Source of the DNA: Aequorivita aurantiaca
GTDB taxonomy: Bacteria > Bacteroidota > Bacteroidia > Flavobacteriales > Flavobacteriaceae
Length of the DNA: 64,000 bases
Assembly (NCBI RefSeq): GCF_030410135.1
Contig: NZ_JAUGQQ010000003.1
Location: forward strand, 1 to 64,000
Direction: 5' to 3'
This document shows positions 27,198 through 36,833 of the stretch, piece after piece. The first letter of the stretch is position 1; the number at the start of each line of letters is the position of its first letter. The notes beneath the pieces are model-generated. The model made no database searches. It saw only the letters and a program-made list of their open reading frames with translations, and was not told where the DNA came from. The position numbers and the translations under genes are program-made.

Positions 27198-27271
27198 GGT
27201 TGCCAAACGGTTTCTATACTCCTTTAACACTTACAGTCCTAAGACTTGGTTACTGAGCTGGTGCAAAGGTA
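27177..27271 (-). ncRNA. Candidate short minus-strand RNA in the defence operon
   Basis: On the minus strand a -7 box TACCTTTG (27271-27264) is followed about 50 bases later by an inverted repeat AAACCG (27213-27208)/CGGTTT (27192-27187) and then TTTTTT (27182-27177). This is the layout of an approximately 80-nt terminated RNA that would overlap the 3' end of the preceding gene in antisense. No good -33 box is visible, so the call is tentative. Confidence 0.3.
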
Positions 27272-27354
27272 CAAATATTTTTGATATTTAGGGCATATTG
27301 GTTGGATAAAAAAGATAGAGACGAAATAGAAAACGAAAATATAAAATGATAAAT

Positions 27355-27500
27355 CCTAAACTGTCTTACAGGATTCGCAGGATTTAAGGATGAATAAGAT
27401 TTAAAACATAGTGAACCTTGTGAAACACTTTGTGAGCCTTGTGGTAAGAAATCTTAACCGCGAAGAACACAAAAAATACACGAAGCACACAAAGAAAATA
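27355..27500. repeat. Low-complexity intergenic repeats before the mod gene
   Basis: The 305-base gap (27198-27502) contains CTGTCTTACAGGATTCGCAG at 27361 and then runs of CCTTGTG/CTTTGTG words (27415-27443). These can pair with CACAAAG-type words at 27468-27494, for example CTTTGTG 27428-27434 with CACAAAG 27488-27494. I recall similar words from intergenic regions of many Bacteroidota. No gene is visible. Confidence 0.4.
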
Positions 27501-27502
27501 GT

Positions 27503-29125
27503 ATGGCAAAAAAGAATTTACAAAAACTCGAACTCACTTGGATAGGCAAAGGCGAAGAACCTAAGCTCGAACCTCGTATTCTCATAGAAAACCCAGAGTA
27601 CAGCTATGGCGACCCCAATAGCCCCAATATGCTCATACACGGAGACAACCTCCTTGCTTTAAAAGCCCTCGAACAGGATTATGCAGGTAAAGTAAAGTGT
27701 ATTTACATTGACCCACCTTATAATACTGGGAGTGCCTTTGAGTATTATGATGATGGCGTGGAGCACTCTATTTGGTTATCCCTAATGCGTGACAGGTTGA
27801 AGATTCTTTATAAGCTACTTAGTAATGACGGTTTTATTTTTGTGCAAATTGACAATAATGAAATGGCTTATCTAAAAGTTTTAATGGATGAGATTTTTGG
27901 AAGAAAAAATTTTGTTAATGATATAATTTGGAAACGAAGAGGTGGTGCAGCAAATCCGTTAAATAGACTGAATAACGTAACAGATTTTATTCTATGGTAT
28001 TCAAAGACTCCCGAAAACCTTGTTGAGCCTATATACACCTTAGAAGATGACCATACTCAAAAATATATTAAGGAAAGGTTTAAAGGTAAACTTCCTGATG
28101 GTCGAGTATATATGCTTGCACCAATTGAAAGAAATGCAAAGCTTGGTATGAGAGAAACTCTTCGTTATGAATATAAAGGATACAAACCTAAATGGGGTTG
28201 GATGGTTTCAGAGGAGAATTTAAAAAAAATGGACAGTGAACAGAAAATTCATTGGAACACTAAAGGAAGACCAAACAGAAGAGTTTTTTTAGAAGAATAT
28301 AAAGGGCAACCAGTTGGTAATTTATGGACAGATATAAAAGTAATAAATCCTATGTCCGCAGAAAGATTAGATTTTGATGGGCAAAAACCAGAAGCACTTC
28401 TTCAAAGAGTTTTTAAGTTAACTACCAATCCTGGGGATTTAGTTTTAGATAGTTTTTTGGGGTCAGGCTCAACAGCAGCAGCGGCACACAAAATGAAGTT
28501 GAAATACATAGGAATTGAATTAAGAGATCAAGTATATTCATTTACTATACCAAGATTACAGCGAATCATTAATGGTTCTGATCTAGGTGGTATAACCTCC
28601 ACCGAAAACTGGAAAGGAGGTGGCGGTTTCAAGTTCTATACCCTTGCACCCAGTTTATTAAAGAAAGATAAGTTTGGTAATGAAATAATAAACCCAAGCT
28701 ACAATGCCGATATGTTGGCCGCAGCTATGGCAAAACAAGAGGGTTTTAAATACCAGCCCGATGAAAACATTTACTGGAAACAGGGCCAAAGCAGCGAACA
28801 GGATTTTATTTTTACCACTACTCAGTTCCTAACGGTAGAAGCCTTAGACAGCATCAAAGACGAAATGAAACCAGACGAAACTTTGCTTATTTGTTGCAAG
28901 AGTTTTCAAAAAGAATGCAAAGGCAAGTTTGGCAACATTACCATCAAGAAAATTCCTTTAATGCTTTTGGGCAGATGCGAATATGGCAAAGAAGATTACA
29001 GCTTAAATATTATCAATATGCCTGTAGAAGATAAAAACGAAGATTCAGAGGATACTATTGAAGAAATCAGCGTACAAGCCATTAGAGATAAAAACAAATC
29101 AACCGACCAAACCTCATTATTTTAA
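27503..29125 (+). CDS. Type III-style DNA adenine methyltransferase (Mod)
   Basis: A 540-residue beta-class methyltransferase: DPPY (residues 70-73) comes before the AdoMet-binding block DSFLGSGST (316-324), the order expected for type III Mod subunits. The region between (about 130-300) would hold target recognition. The C-terminal third (about 360-540) resembles the Res-interacting part. The gene lies three bases before the Res gene, as in type III R-M systems. It should methylate adenines of a short asymmetric site; the site cannot be read from sequence. Confidence 0.9.
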   Translation: MAKKNLQKLELTWIGKGEEPKLEPRILIENPEYSYGDPNSPNMLIHGDNLLALKALEQDYAGKVKCIYIDPPYNTGSAFEYYDDGVEHSIWLSLMRDRLKILYKLLSNDGFIFVQIDNNEMAYLKVLMDEIFGRKNFVNDIIWKRRGGAANPLNRLNNVTDFILWYSKTPENLVEPIYTLEDDHTQKYIKERFKGKLPDGRVYMLAPIERNAKLGMRETLRYEYKGYKPKWGWMVSEENLKKMDSEQKIHWNTKGRPNRRVFLEEYKGQPVGNLWTDIKVINPMSAERLDFDGQKPEALLQRVFKLTTNPGDLVLDSFLGSGSTAAAAHKMKLKYIGIELRDQVYSFTIPRLQRIINGSDLGGITSTENWKGGGGFKFYTLAPSLLKKDKFGNEIINPSYNADMLAAAMAKQEGFKYQPDENIYWKQGQSSEQDFIFTTTQFLTVEALDSIKDEMKPDETLLICCKSFQKECKGKFGNITIKKIPLMLLGRCEYGKEDYSLNIINMPVEDKNEDSEDTIEEISVQAIRDKNKSTDQTSLF

Positions 29126-29128
29126 TTT

Positions 29129-31801
29129 ATGAATTCAACCGCCAGAACTATAAAACAACGCTTATCACTACGTCAACCACTCCAAGATTCACTCGATATT
29201 GTGGCTCAACTTTGCCAAGATTTAGAGCTTAAAAAAGAAGTCGATTTAGAAGCAGAATTAGAAAAGGTAAAAGCTCATTTTCCTACTTGCACCGATTTTG
29301 AAAGAGACTTTGTTTCCCTTGCATTCTCTATTGCCACAGGTGTAGGTAAAACCCGTTTAATGGGTGCTATTGTAGCTTATTTATATTTGCAAAAAGGTGT
29401 CAAAAATTTTTTCATTTTAGCACCAAACTTGACCATCTATGATAAACTCATAGAAGACTTTGGCAATCCTGCCTATCACAAATATGTTTTTAATGGTATT
29501 TCGGAGTTTGTACACAACAGACCCGTAGTAATTACAGGCGATAATTATGCACAGCAAGGAGCTTTATTTTCAGATTCAGAAATTCGCATCAATATTTTCA
29601 ATATTGCCAAGTTCAATTCAGATAACAGAGGCACAAAAAAAGGAGGTATAAGTTTAGCCCCAAAAATCAAAAGACTATCGGAGTATTTAGGGCAATCCTA
29701 TTGGGAATATCTATCAGGTTTAGAAGATTTAGTCATTCTTATGGACGAAGCACACCGCTACCACGCAGATGCTTCTAAAAATGCCATCAATGAGCTAAAA
29801 CCTATATTAGGTATAGAAATGACTGCCACACCATTTGATGAAAAAGGCAAGCAATTCCAAAACATTGTGTTTGAATATTCCTTAGCCCAAGCCTTATCAG
29901 ATGGTAAATACGTAAAAAACCCGGCTATTGCCACTCGAAAGAATTTTCAAAAAGGTTCTTTGAGTGACCGTGAAGTTGAAATCATCAAATTGGAAGATGC
30001 CATTAGCATACACCAAGACACGAAAAACGAGTTGGAAATCTATTCCAGAAACAATGAAGTAAAATTGGTAAAGCCATTCATTTTGGTGGTTTGTAAAGAC
30101 ATTGCCCACGCTAAAGAAATATATGAACTCATCAATACAGATGCCTTTTATGATGGGCAATACAAAGGCAAAGTATTACAGATAGATTCATCAACTAAAA
30201 AGGAGGAAGATATTGAACAACAGTTTATTTCATTAGAAAGTACAGATAATGAAATAGAAATTGTAATCCACGTAAATATGCTCAAAGAGGGTTGGGACGT
30301 GACCAACCTATACACCATTGTGCCACTTCGTGCCGCCAATGCAGGTATATTAGTAGAACAAACCATTGGCAGAGGATTAAGATTACCCTATGAGGGCAAA
30401 CGAACAGGCGTAGATAAAATTGATAAATTAACGGTAGTAGCTCACGAAAACTTCAATGCTGTTATTGAAGCAGCCCAAGACCCTAATTCGATATTGAACA
30501 AAATGAGTTTTGTAGAAATAGCCGAAGAAGATTTATCTACCAAAACCGTAGTAGTTACCTCTCAACCAGTAATGGAGCAAACCTTTGTAAAGGAACAGGA
30601 GAAAATCAACGTAATTGTCAATCCACAAGACAAACAAAAGGCACAAAACAACTTAGATGCTAAAAAAGCAATAATCAATGTACTTCCCGATTTTGGTAGT
30701 TTACCCGAAGTTAGAAGAGTAGAAGATTTAAGCAAAGAAGAAGTAAAACGTAAAGTCATTAGGCAGGTAGAGAAAAACCTATCCGAAGGTCAAGGTAATC
30801 TTTTTGCAGCTCAAATTATTGCGGAAGCTAATGAAGTGTATGATACAATGGTAACAGAATACAAAAAGAATATCATTGAAATACCACGTATGGACTTGGT
30901 GCAAGGCGAAACCAGAGCAGAGTTCAAACAATTTGATTTAGACATTACAGGATTCAATTTTCAAGCCTTAGAGCAAGAAATTATCCGAATGGGCTTAAAA
31001 GATAAGCAAGTAGAAACACTCAAAGCAAAATCAAGCGGTTCGTATGGCAATCCTATCAAACTCATCATTGCAGAATTAATTGATTACCCAGAAATTGATT
31101 ATGATGAAAATGCAGACTTATTGTATCATTTAGCCACCCAAGCCTACGAAGCTATCAAAGCCAATATAAGCAACGAAGAAGAATTGCCTTCGGCAATCTT
31201 CCAATTCAAAGCAGCAATAGCGGAAAAGGTTTACAATCAAATGAAACAGCACTTTCATTTGCATTCAGCAGATTATGTTGCTCCACGAGTCTTTCCATTT
31301 ATACGCATCGAGCAATGGAGCTTTTCATCATTGGTAAATGCAGGCTACAAAGACTATCGAGACATTGTAAGCCCTACCAATATGATTCCTAAATATGTAT
31401 TCAGAGGTTTTGAAAAAGCCTGTCATTTTGAATACAAGTTTGACAGTAAAGCCGAACAAGATTTAGCCTTTGTATTAGAAAATGATGCATCAGTAATCAA
31501 GTGGTTAAGACCAGCACCCAACCAATTTAGAATTTATTGGGACAACACCTCAAAAAGGTATGAACCCGACTTTATTGTAGAGACAGAAAGCACAATTTAT
31601 ATGCTTGAAGTCAAGCGTTCCGACCAAACCGAAGAAGAAACCGTATTAGCCAAAAAAGTAGCAGCAGAACGCTTCTGTAGATACGCATCAGAATACACAG
31701 CAGCTAATGAAAGTAAAGAGTGGAAATATTTAATACTTCCGCACAATGAGGTAAGCAGAACCGTAAGTATGAACTATTTAACAACTAAATATCAAGGATA
31801 G
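29129..31801 (+). CDS. Type III-style restriction subunit (Res: SF2 helicase plus nuclease)
   Basis: An 890-residue protein with Walker A ATGVGKT (K74), DEAH box at residues 206-209, and a helicase C-terminal half (GWDVTNLYTIVPLRA, then EQTIGRGLRLP). Near the C-terminus EPDF (D814) and LEVKRS (E827, K829) form a PD-(D/E)xK nuclease site. All three modules look intact. With Mod it should cleave foreign DNA lacking methylation. The additional SNF2 helicase and DUF3800 genes upstream are not part of classical type III systems. Confidence 0.9.
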   Translation: MNSTARTIKQRLSLRQPLQDSLDIVAQLCQDLELKKEVDLEAELEKVKAHFPTCTDFERDFVSLAFSIATGVGKTRLMGAIVAYLYLQKGVKNFFILAPNLTIYDKLIEDFGNPAYHKYVFNGISEFVHNRPVVITGDNYAQQGALFSDSEIRINIFNIAKFNSDNRGTKKGGISLAPKIKRLSEYLGQSYWEYLSGLEDLVILMDEAHRYHADASKNAINELKPILGIEMTATPFDEKGKQFQNIVFEYSLAQALSDGKYVKNPAIATRKNFQKGSLSDREVEIIKLEDAISIHQDTKNELEIYSRNNEVKLVKPFILVVCKDIAHAKEIYELINTDAFYDGQYKGKVLQIDSSTKKEEDIEQQFISLESTDNEIEIVIHVNMLKEGWDVTNLYTIVPLRAANAGILVEQTIGRGLRLPYEGKRTGVDKIDKLTVVAHENFNAVIEAAQDPNSILNKMSFVEIAEEDLSTKTVVVTSQPVMEQTFVKEQEKINVIVNPQDKQKAQNNLDAKKAIINVLPDFGSLPEVRRVEDLSKEEVKRKVIRQVEKNLSEGQGNLFAAQIIAEANEVYDTMVTEYKKNIIEIPRMDLVQGETRAEFKQFDLDITGFNFQALEQEIIRMGLKDKQVETLKAKSSGSYGNPIKLIIAELIDYPEIDYDENADLLYHLATQAYEAIKANISNEEELPSAIFQFKAAIAEKVYNQMKQHFHLHSADYVAPRVFPFIRIEQWSFSSLVNAGYKDYRDIVSPTNMIPKYVFRGFEKACHFEYKFDSKAEQDLAFVLENDASVIKWLRPAPNQFRIYWDNTSKRYEPDFIVETESTIYMLEVKRSDQTEEETVLAKKVAAERFCRYASEYTAANESKEWKYLILPHNEVSRTVSMNYLTTKYQG

Positions 31802-31867
31802 AAAATCTTTTATTTGACAAACTCCTAAACATCCCCAATTTATGAACCGCTAAAAACACCCGAACCA

Positions 31868-33967
31868 ATGGAAAATCTCTGTTTCAACATTCTAACATTC
31901 GAGCCTCCCCAGAACGACCTAACACTATATTTCAGTAATATAGAAGATGAAACTCTTAATAGAGTATATCACACCAAAGTCCCTGATGAAGTAATCGAAA
32001 GATTTGAGAAACAGGAGCATTACTACACCTCTTTTGACAAAGAGGCTCCACACTCTTTTCCTGTTACCAAACTTATCAGTCCAGCCTACGAAACAAGGAA
32101 AAATATAGACGGGGAAGATCGTTCATATATAGTTCAAAATTCAGCTTGGTCTATTTCTATTTTAAAACGATACTTTAACGCCAAAATACACGAATACTTT
32201 AAGAATAAAGAGTTTCTCGTAAAACCCAATTTCATCCACGATACAGAAATATGGATCCCAAGCCAAAAGTTTGATAGTACAGGTCAATTCGATCTCTACG
32301 ACCGTTACTGTATAAAAGTGCAATTCAAAACAGTAACAAAGCAACTGGAGCTCTTAGTAACTTTCGAAGGCGTTTCTAAGGTTTATAAAGAATCAGTTGA
32401 GGTACTTCAAAACCTTGTTTCCCCTACCGCCTACAATTGGGTAATATTTGAAAATGAACTATATAGATTTGAAGAATTGCCAGATGCCGGAAAAAGAGCT
32501 TACGGCCAAGTGTTTCCAGTATGGAATTTCAGAACCCGAGACGCTTTGGGTGAAACAACAGGAGCGCCTGATAAGTCAAACAAATACATAAAATTTAAAA
32601 AGGGCATTGATTTATTTTACGCAGAACACCTTGACAACAAAAAATTTAGAGCAATCATCCCTATAACTTCTAATGGATTTATCCGTGTCCCCGAAATCAA
32701 AATTGGAAAAGTTAGAAGCAATAGCAATCAATTATTGTTCGGCAATAACAAAACCGGAATTGTTCCAATGAACGGTCTCAAAGACTATGGCCCTTATGGA
32801 TTAAGCAATACCACGAAAATTCATTTCTTTTTTATTTTTCATAAACGTGACCAAAAAATTACGGAAAAAATAGATAGTTTTTTCCAAGGCAAAGAAAAAA
32901 GATTTAGTGGATTATACCAGTTCATTCGCACAACTTATCATACCGAACCTAATTTCAGTATAAGATTTAAGGACTTAGATAACCCGTGGCCAGAAATCTA
33001 TGCCCAACTAACTGAAAAACATTTCGAACCGGATATTCGATACATCGCAATATACATCAGCCCGTACTCCAAAAATTCAGCGGACATATCCAGAAGAAGA
33101 ATATATTACCAACTCAAAGAATTATTGCTTAAAAAAGGAATTTCATCCCAAGTAATAGATGCGGAAAAGGCAATGAATAACGCCAATTTGCATTATAGTT
33201 TACCAAACATAGCCATTGCTATTTTAGCAAAATTAAAAGGCATTCCTTGGCGTCTGGATAACACTCTTGAGAAAGAATTGGTGGTTGGTGTAGGAGCTTT
33301 TAAAAACTATGACTTCGATATTAAATATATAGGAAGTGCTTTTAGTTTTTTCAATAACGGGCAGTTTAATCGTTTCGAATGCTTCAGACAAGACCAAACC
33401 AAAGAATTGGCAGGTTCCATCAAAAGAGCGGTAAAGGAATACGCATCCAATAATCCCGATATAAAACGGTTGATAATTCACTTCTATAAAACAATGCGCA
33501 GGGATGAATTGGCACCTATTGAGGAAGGCCTAAGAGATTTAGAATTGGAAATCCCAGTTTTTATTGTATCCATCAACAAAACTGAATCCTCCGATATTGT
33601 CGCGTTTGATTTAAACTGGAAGGAATTAATGCCACTTAGTGGCACATTCATCAACATAGGTTTCAATAAATTCCTGTTGTTCAACAACACACGCTATAAT
33701 AACGGTTCTTATAATTTCAGTGAAGGTTTTCCCTTTCCCATCAAGCTTAAAATTGAATGCACTCATCGAGAATTGGCAGAAGATATAAAAGTAGTACGAG
33801 AACTAATAGACCAGGTATATCAGTTCAGCAGATTGTATTGGAAATCAGTGCGCCAGCAAAACCTACCTGTTACCATAAAATACCCCGAAATGGTAGCAGA
33901 AATGCTCCCCCACTTTGACGGCAACGAAATCCCCGAATTTGGAAAAGACAACCTATGGTTTTTGTAG
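31868..33967 (+). CDS. Prokaryotic Argonaute (long form, probably catalytically inactive)
   Basis: A 699-residue pAgo. The MID region (about residues 390-460) shows RRRIYYQLKELLLKKGISSQ (given to its limit) and LPNIAIAILAKLKGIPWRL, typical of guide 5'-end binding. The PIWI domain follows (about 470-690). The strand that normally carries the first catalytic Asp reads VVGVGAF (G476 in its place), and the third reads IIHFYKT (Y540 where HRDG-type active enzymes have Asp), so cleavage looks lost. The N-terminal half is too diverged for me to place a PAZ domain. It sits 66 bases after res in the same direction. Inactive long pAgos usually act through partner effectors; here the partners could be the adjacent helicase/nuclease genes. 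Confidence 0.85.
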   Translation: MENLCFNILTFEPPQNDLTLYFSNIEDETLNRVYHTKVPDEVIERFEKQEHYYTSFDKEAPHSFPVTKLISPAYETRKNIDGEDRSYIVQNSAWSISILKRYFNAKIHEYFKNKEFLVKPNFIHDTEIWIPSQKFDSTGQFDLYDRYCIKVQFKTVTKQLELLVTFEGVSKVYKESVEVLQNLVSPTAYNWVIFENELYRFEELPDAGKRAYGQVFPVWNFRTRDALGETTGAPDKSNKYIKFKKGIDLFYAEHLDNKKFRAIIPITSNGFIRVPEIKIGKVRSNSNQLLFGNNKTGIVPMNGLKDYGPYGLSNTTKIHFFFIFHKRDQKITEKIDSFFQGKEKRFSGLYQFIRTTYHTEPNFSIRFKDLDNPWPEIYAQLTEKHFEPDIRYIAIYISPYSKNSADISRRRIYYQLKELLLKKGISSQVIDAEKAMNNANLHYSLPNIAIAILAKLKGIPWRLDNTLEKELVVGVGAFKNYDFDIKYIGSAFSFFNNGQFNRFECFRQDQTKELAGSIKRAVKEYASNNPDIKRLIIHFYKTMRRDELAPIEEGLRDLELEIPVFIVSINKTESSDIVAFDLNWKELMPLSGTFINIGFNKFLLFNNTRYNNGSYNFSEGFPFPIKLKIECTHRELAEDIKVVRELIDQVYQFSRLYWKSVRQQNLPVTIKYPEMVAEMLPHFDGNEIPEFGKDNLWFL

Positions 33968-34042
33968 CCGGAGTAATCGCAAGTCTCTACCTTAACTTAT
34001 TGTTTAGGGTTTCCTTTTGGTTGCGAGAAAAATATTAAAGTA

Positions 34043-34053
34043 TTGCATTTGCA
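34043..34053 (+). promoter_or_regulatory. Candidate metal-regulator operator upstream of fur-like gene 1
   Basis: TTGCATTTGCA, with a further TTGCAAAT at 34073-34080. The identical 11-base word occurs inverted upstream of the P-type ATPase gene at 46824-46834. Confidence 0.45.
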
Positions 34054-34171
34054 TAAAGCCATCTGCGAATACTTGCAAATATTTATTTTTGGTTAAGTTT
34101 AAAACGGAGTTGAAATTTTTGGATGAAAGCAACTAAAGTTAATACACAAAAAAATATGGTACATTAAGAAA

Positions 34172-34582
34172 ATGCAAACCGAAGAAGAAATCCTAAAAAT
34201 AAAAAAAGTGAAAAACACCGCAGTTAGAACTGTGGTTTTAAGACATCTTTTAAGTCAAGAAAAAGCCCAATCTTTAAAAGATATCGAAAACGCATTGGTG
34301 TACACGGACAGAAGCTCGATTTTCAGGACACTAAAAACATTTGAGAAAAAAAAAGTCATCCACAGTATTGAAGATGGCTCCGGAATGACCAAATATGCAG
34401 TTTGTGCAGAAGGGTGCAATTGCGACCCAAAGGATTTGCACTATCATTTTTATTGCACAAACTGCGAAAAAACCTTTTGCCTTTTCGATGTGACCATTCC
34501 CAATATCCAACTTCCCAATAACTTCAAATTACAGCAAGCCAATTTGGTCGTCAAAGGCTTATGCGACAATTGTAACAAATAA
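34172..34582 (+). CDS. Fur-family metalloregulator 1
   Basis: A 136-residue Fur-type repressor: winged helix at about residues 15-75 (TDRSSIFRTLKTFEKKKVIH) and a dimerisation/metal domain with HYH (90-92), CxxC C95/C98 and CDNC C131/C134, the structural zinc site. An extra Cys cluster (C78, C82, C84) could contribute to sensing. It is close to the second Fur-like protein at 44685. It stands upstream of a TonB receptor/CDF unit. The metal, perhaps zinc, cannot be assigned from sequence alone. Confidence 0.88.
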   Translation: MQTEEEILKIKKVKNTAVRTVVLRHLLSQEKAQSLKDIENALVYTDRSSIFRTLKTFEKKKVIHSIEDGSGMTKYAVCAEGCNCDPKDLHYHFYCTNCEKTFCLFDVTIPNIQLPNNFKLQQANLVVKGLCDNCNK

Positions 34583-34585
34583 TCT

Positions 34586-34621
34586 TTGCAATCGGGTTGC
34601 ACCAAAAACCAAATACATTTG
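34586..34621 (+). promoter_or_regulatory. Promoter and candidate operator of the TonB receptor unit
   Basis: TTGCA at 34586 and 34597 (11 bases apart) and a -7 box TACATTTG at 34614-34621. The same spacing (11, then 17 bases) recurs upstream of the gene at 38062. Confidence 0.5.
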
Positions 34622-34648
34622 CACTATTCTTACAACTAGAATTAGCAA

Positions 34649-36832
34649 ATGAAGAAAGCACTTTTAACTACTTTATTTTTAATAACATCAATTTTATCCT
34701 TCGCACAAACAAGCGATATTTCGATTTCTGTGGGCAATGCGGAAACTAATGAACCATTAATGGGCGCTACCATATATCTTGAAGAATTGGAGAAAGGCGC
34801 GGTAACGGATTTTGACGGAATCGCCACATTCACAGAAATTCCCATTGGCAATCAAATTATAAAAATTTCATACATAGGCTTCAATACCATCGAAACCATT
34901 ATTGAAATTGGCGCAAAAAAGGAGTTCTCTTTTAAACTCGAACCAGGAGGAAATGAGCTTGACGAAGTTGTCATACAATCCTCAAGAAGCACACGAACCG
35001 TAAGAAAAATTCCGACACGAATTGAATATATCGGTGCAGAAGAATTGGGCGAAAAAGCCGTAATGAACCCAACCAATATTTCTATGGTGCTTCGAGAAAG
35101 TACTGGAATTCAAATGCAACAAACTTCATTAAGTAGTGGAAATACAAATATTAGAATTCAAGGACTTGATGGCCGATACACCCAACTTTTAAGAGATGGG
35201 TTTCCTTTGTATGGTGGATTTTCAAGTGGATTGAGTATTCTACAAATCCCACCATTGGACCTGCAACAGTTCGAAATCATTAAAGGAAGTGCTTCTACGC
35301 TTTATGGCGGCGGGGCAATTGCGGGTTTAATAAATATGGTATCCAAAACACCGGATGAAGAACCGGCATTGGATATTATGCTTACCCAAACACAAGCGTT
35401 GGGAAGTACCGCAAACGTATTTTACAGCCAGCGAAATGAAAAATATGGCGTTTCGTTGTACGGTTCGGGGCATTACCAAAAAGCATACGACCCGGAAGAC
35501 GATGGTTTCAGTAATATTCCAAAAACCACTTCGGTTTCATTCAACCCAAAATTCTATTATTATCCCTCAGAAAATACAACCTTTTGGATAGGCCTCAACG
35601 GAACGTATGACGACAGAATTGGTGGCGACATTACAAAAATTGAGAGTGGCGAAAATGGAATCCATCAATATACCGAAGAAAACGTTTCAAAAAGATTGAG
35701 CAGCCAAGCGGTCTATGAAACACAAATAGATTCGGTCAGTTCCCTGAACATCAAAAACAGCGTCTCGTTTTTTGATAGGAAACTAACGATTCCCGATTTC
35801 ATTTTTGACGGAAAACAGACCAATACATTCACGGAATTAACCTATCAAAAGGCAGCTAATAGAACAGACTGGATTTTTGGTGCCAACCTCTATTCTTTTA
35901 ATTTTGATGAAAATGACAAAGCACCGCTACAACGCGACCAAAGCGACCTTACCTATGGTGCGTTCATAAACAATATTTATGATTTTTCAGATAATTGGAT
36001 TCTGGAAACAGGAATGCGAGCCGATTACAATACAGATTACGGTTTCTTTCCCCTTCCGCGAATTTCATTGCTCTATAAAAACGATAATGGATTTTCAAGT
36101 AGAATTGGCGGTGGCTTGGGCTATAATATTCCCGATATTTTCACCGAAGAGGCAGAATACGTCCACTTTGAGAATGTCCTCGCCATAGATAAATCTTCAA
36201 TAAAGGCCGAACGTTCCTATGGTGTCAACTTTGATGTGAACTACCAAACGCAATTATTTGATGCAGTAGGTTTTTCAATCAACCAACTTTTTTATGTTTC
36301 GGCAATCAACAATGGGTTATTGTTAAATGCCACCGATAACGGATTCTTTCGGTTTGAAAATGCAACCGATGAAATTTTGAGCAAAGGTGCGGAAACCAAC
36401 ATCAAGTTTACATACAAAGATTTTCGGTGGTTCTTGAATTACGCACTTATTGACACTAAGTTGAACTATTTGCCCGGCAATCCACAAAAACCGTTAACGG
36501 CAAAACATAATGCGGGAAGTGTACTGATGTACGAAGCTGAAAAATGGCGAATTGGTTATGAAACCTTTTACACAGGAAAACAATTATTGTCCAACGGAAC
36601 AGAAACAGCAGATTTTATAACAATGGGATTGCTTTTGATGCGAAATTTCAAATTTGGGAGTGCATTCGTAAACTTTGAAAACTTTACCGATAGAAGACAA
36701 AGCAGTTTTTCGCCATTAGTATTGCCACCACACGACAATCCGGGCTTTCCCGAAATATACGCACCAACCGATGGTTTTATTTTTAGCATAGGTGTCATTA
36801 TAAAACCTTTTGGAAACGAAGATGACGACTAA
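34649..36832 (+). CDS. TonB-dependent receptor, probably for metal uptake
   Basis: A 727-residue outer-membrane receptor. It has a signal peptide (residues 1-20, ending SFAQ), a carboxypeptidase-like regulatory domain (about 23-95), a plug with RIQGLDGRYTQLLRDGFPLYGG and IIKGSASTLYGGGAIAGLIN (near 165-230), then a beta-barrel to the C-terminus. It is followed one base later by a cation-diffusion facilitator and preceded by a Fur-type gene, so metal or metallophore transport is likely. The ligand is unknown. Confidence 0.85.
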   Translation: MKKALLTTLFLITSILSFAQTSDISISVGNAETNEPLMGATIYLEELEKGAVTDFDGIATFTEIPIGNQIIKISYIGFNTIETIIEIGAKKEFSFKLEPGGNELDEVVIQSSRSTRTVRKIPTRIEYIGAEELGEKAVMNPTNISMVLRESTGIQMQQTSLSSGNTNIRIQGLDGRYTQLLRDGFPLYGGFSSGLSILQIPPLDLQQFEIIKGSASTLYGGGAIAGLINMVSKTPDEEPALDIMLTQTQALGSTANVFYSQRNEKYGVSLYGSGHYQKAYDPEDDGFSNIPKTTSVSFNPKFYYYPSENTTFWIGLNGTYDDRIGGDITKIESGENGIHQYTEENVSKRLSSQAVYETQIDSVSSLNIKNSVSFFDRKLTIPDFIFDGKQTNTFTELTYQKAANRTDWIFGANLYSFNFDENDKAPLQRDQSDLTYGAFINNIYDFSDNWILETGMRADYNTDYGFFPLPRISLLYKNDNGFSSRIGGGLGYNIPDIFTEEAEYVHFENVLAIDKSSIKAERSYGVNFDVNYQTQLFDAVGFSINQLFYVSAINNGLLLNATDNGFFRFENATDEILSKGAETNIKFTYKDFRWFLNYALIDTKLNYLPGNPQKPLTAKHNAGSVLMYEAEKWRIGYETFYTGKQLLSNGTETADFITMGLLLMRNFKFGSAFVNFENFTDRRQSSFSPLVLPPHDNPGFPEIYAPTDGFIFSIGVIIKPFGNEDDD

Positions 36833-36833
36833 A

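Noticed and set aside
23031-31801. DISARM or BREX assignment of the SNF2/methylase cluster.
   Set aside because: No DrmA/DrmB/DrmC or BrxC/PglZ-like proteins are present. The Mod and Res genes instead fit a type III-style pair, so a named system cannot be supported.
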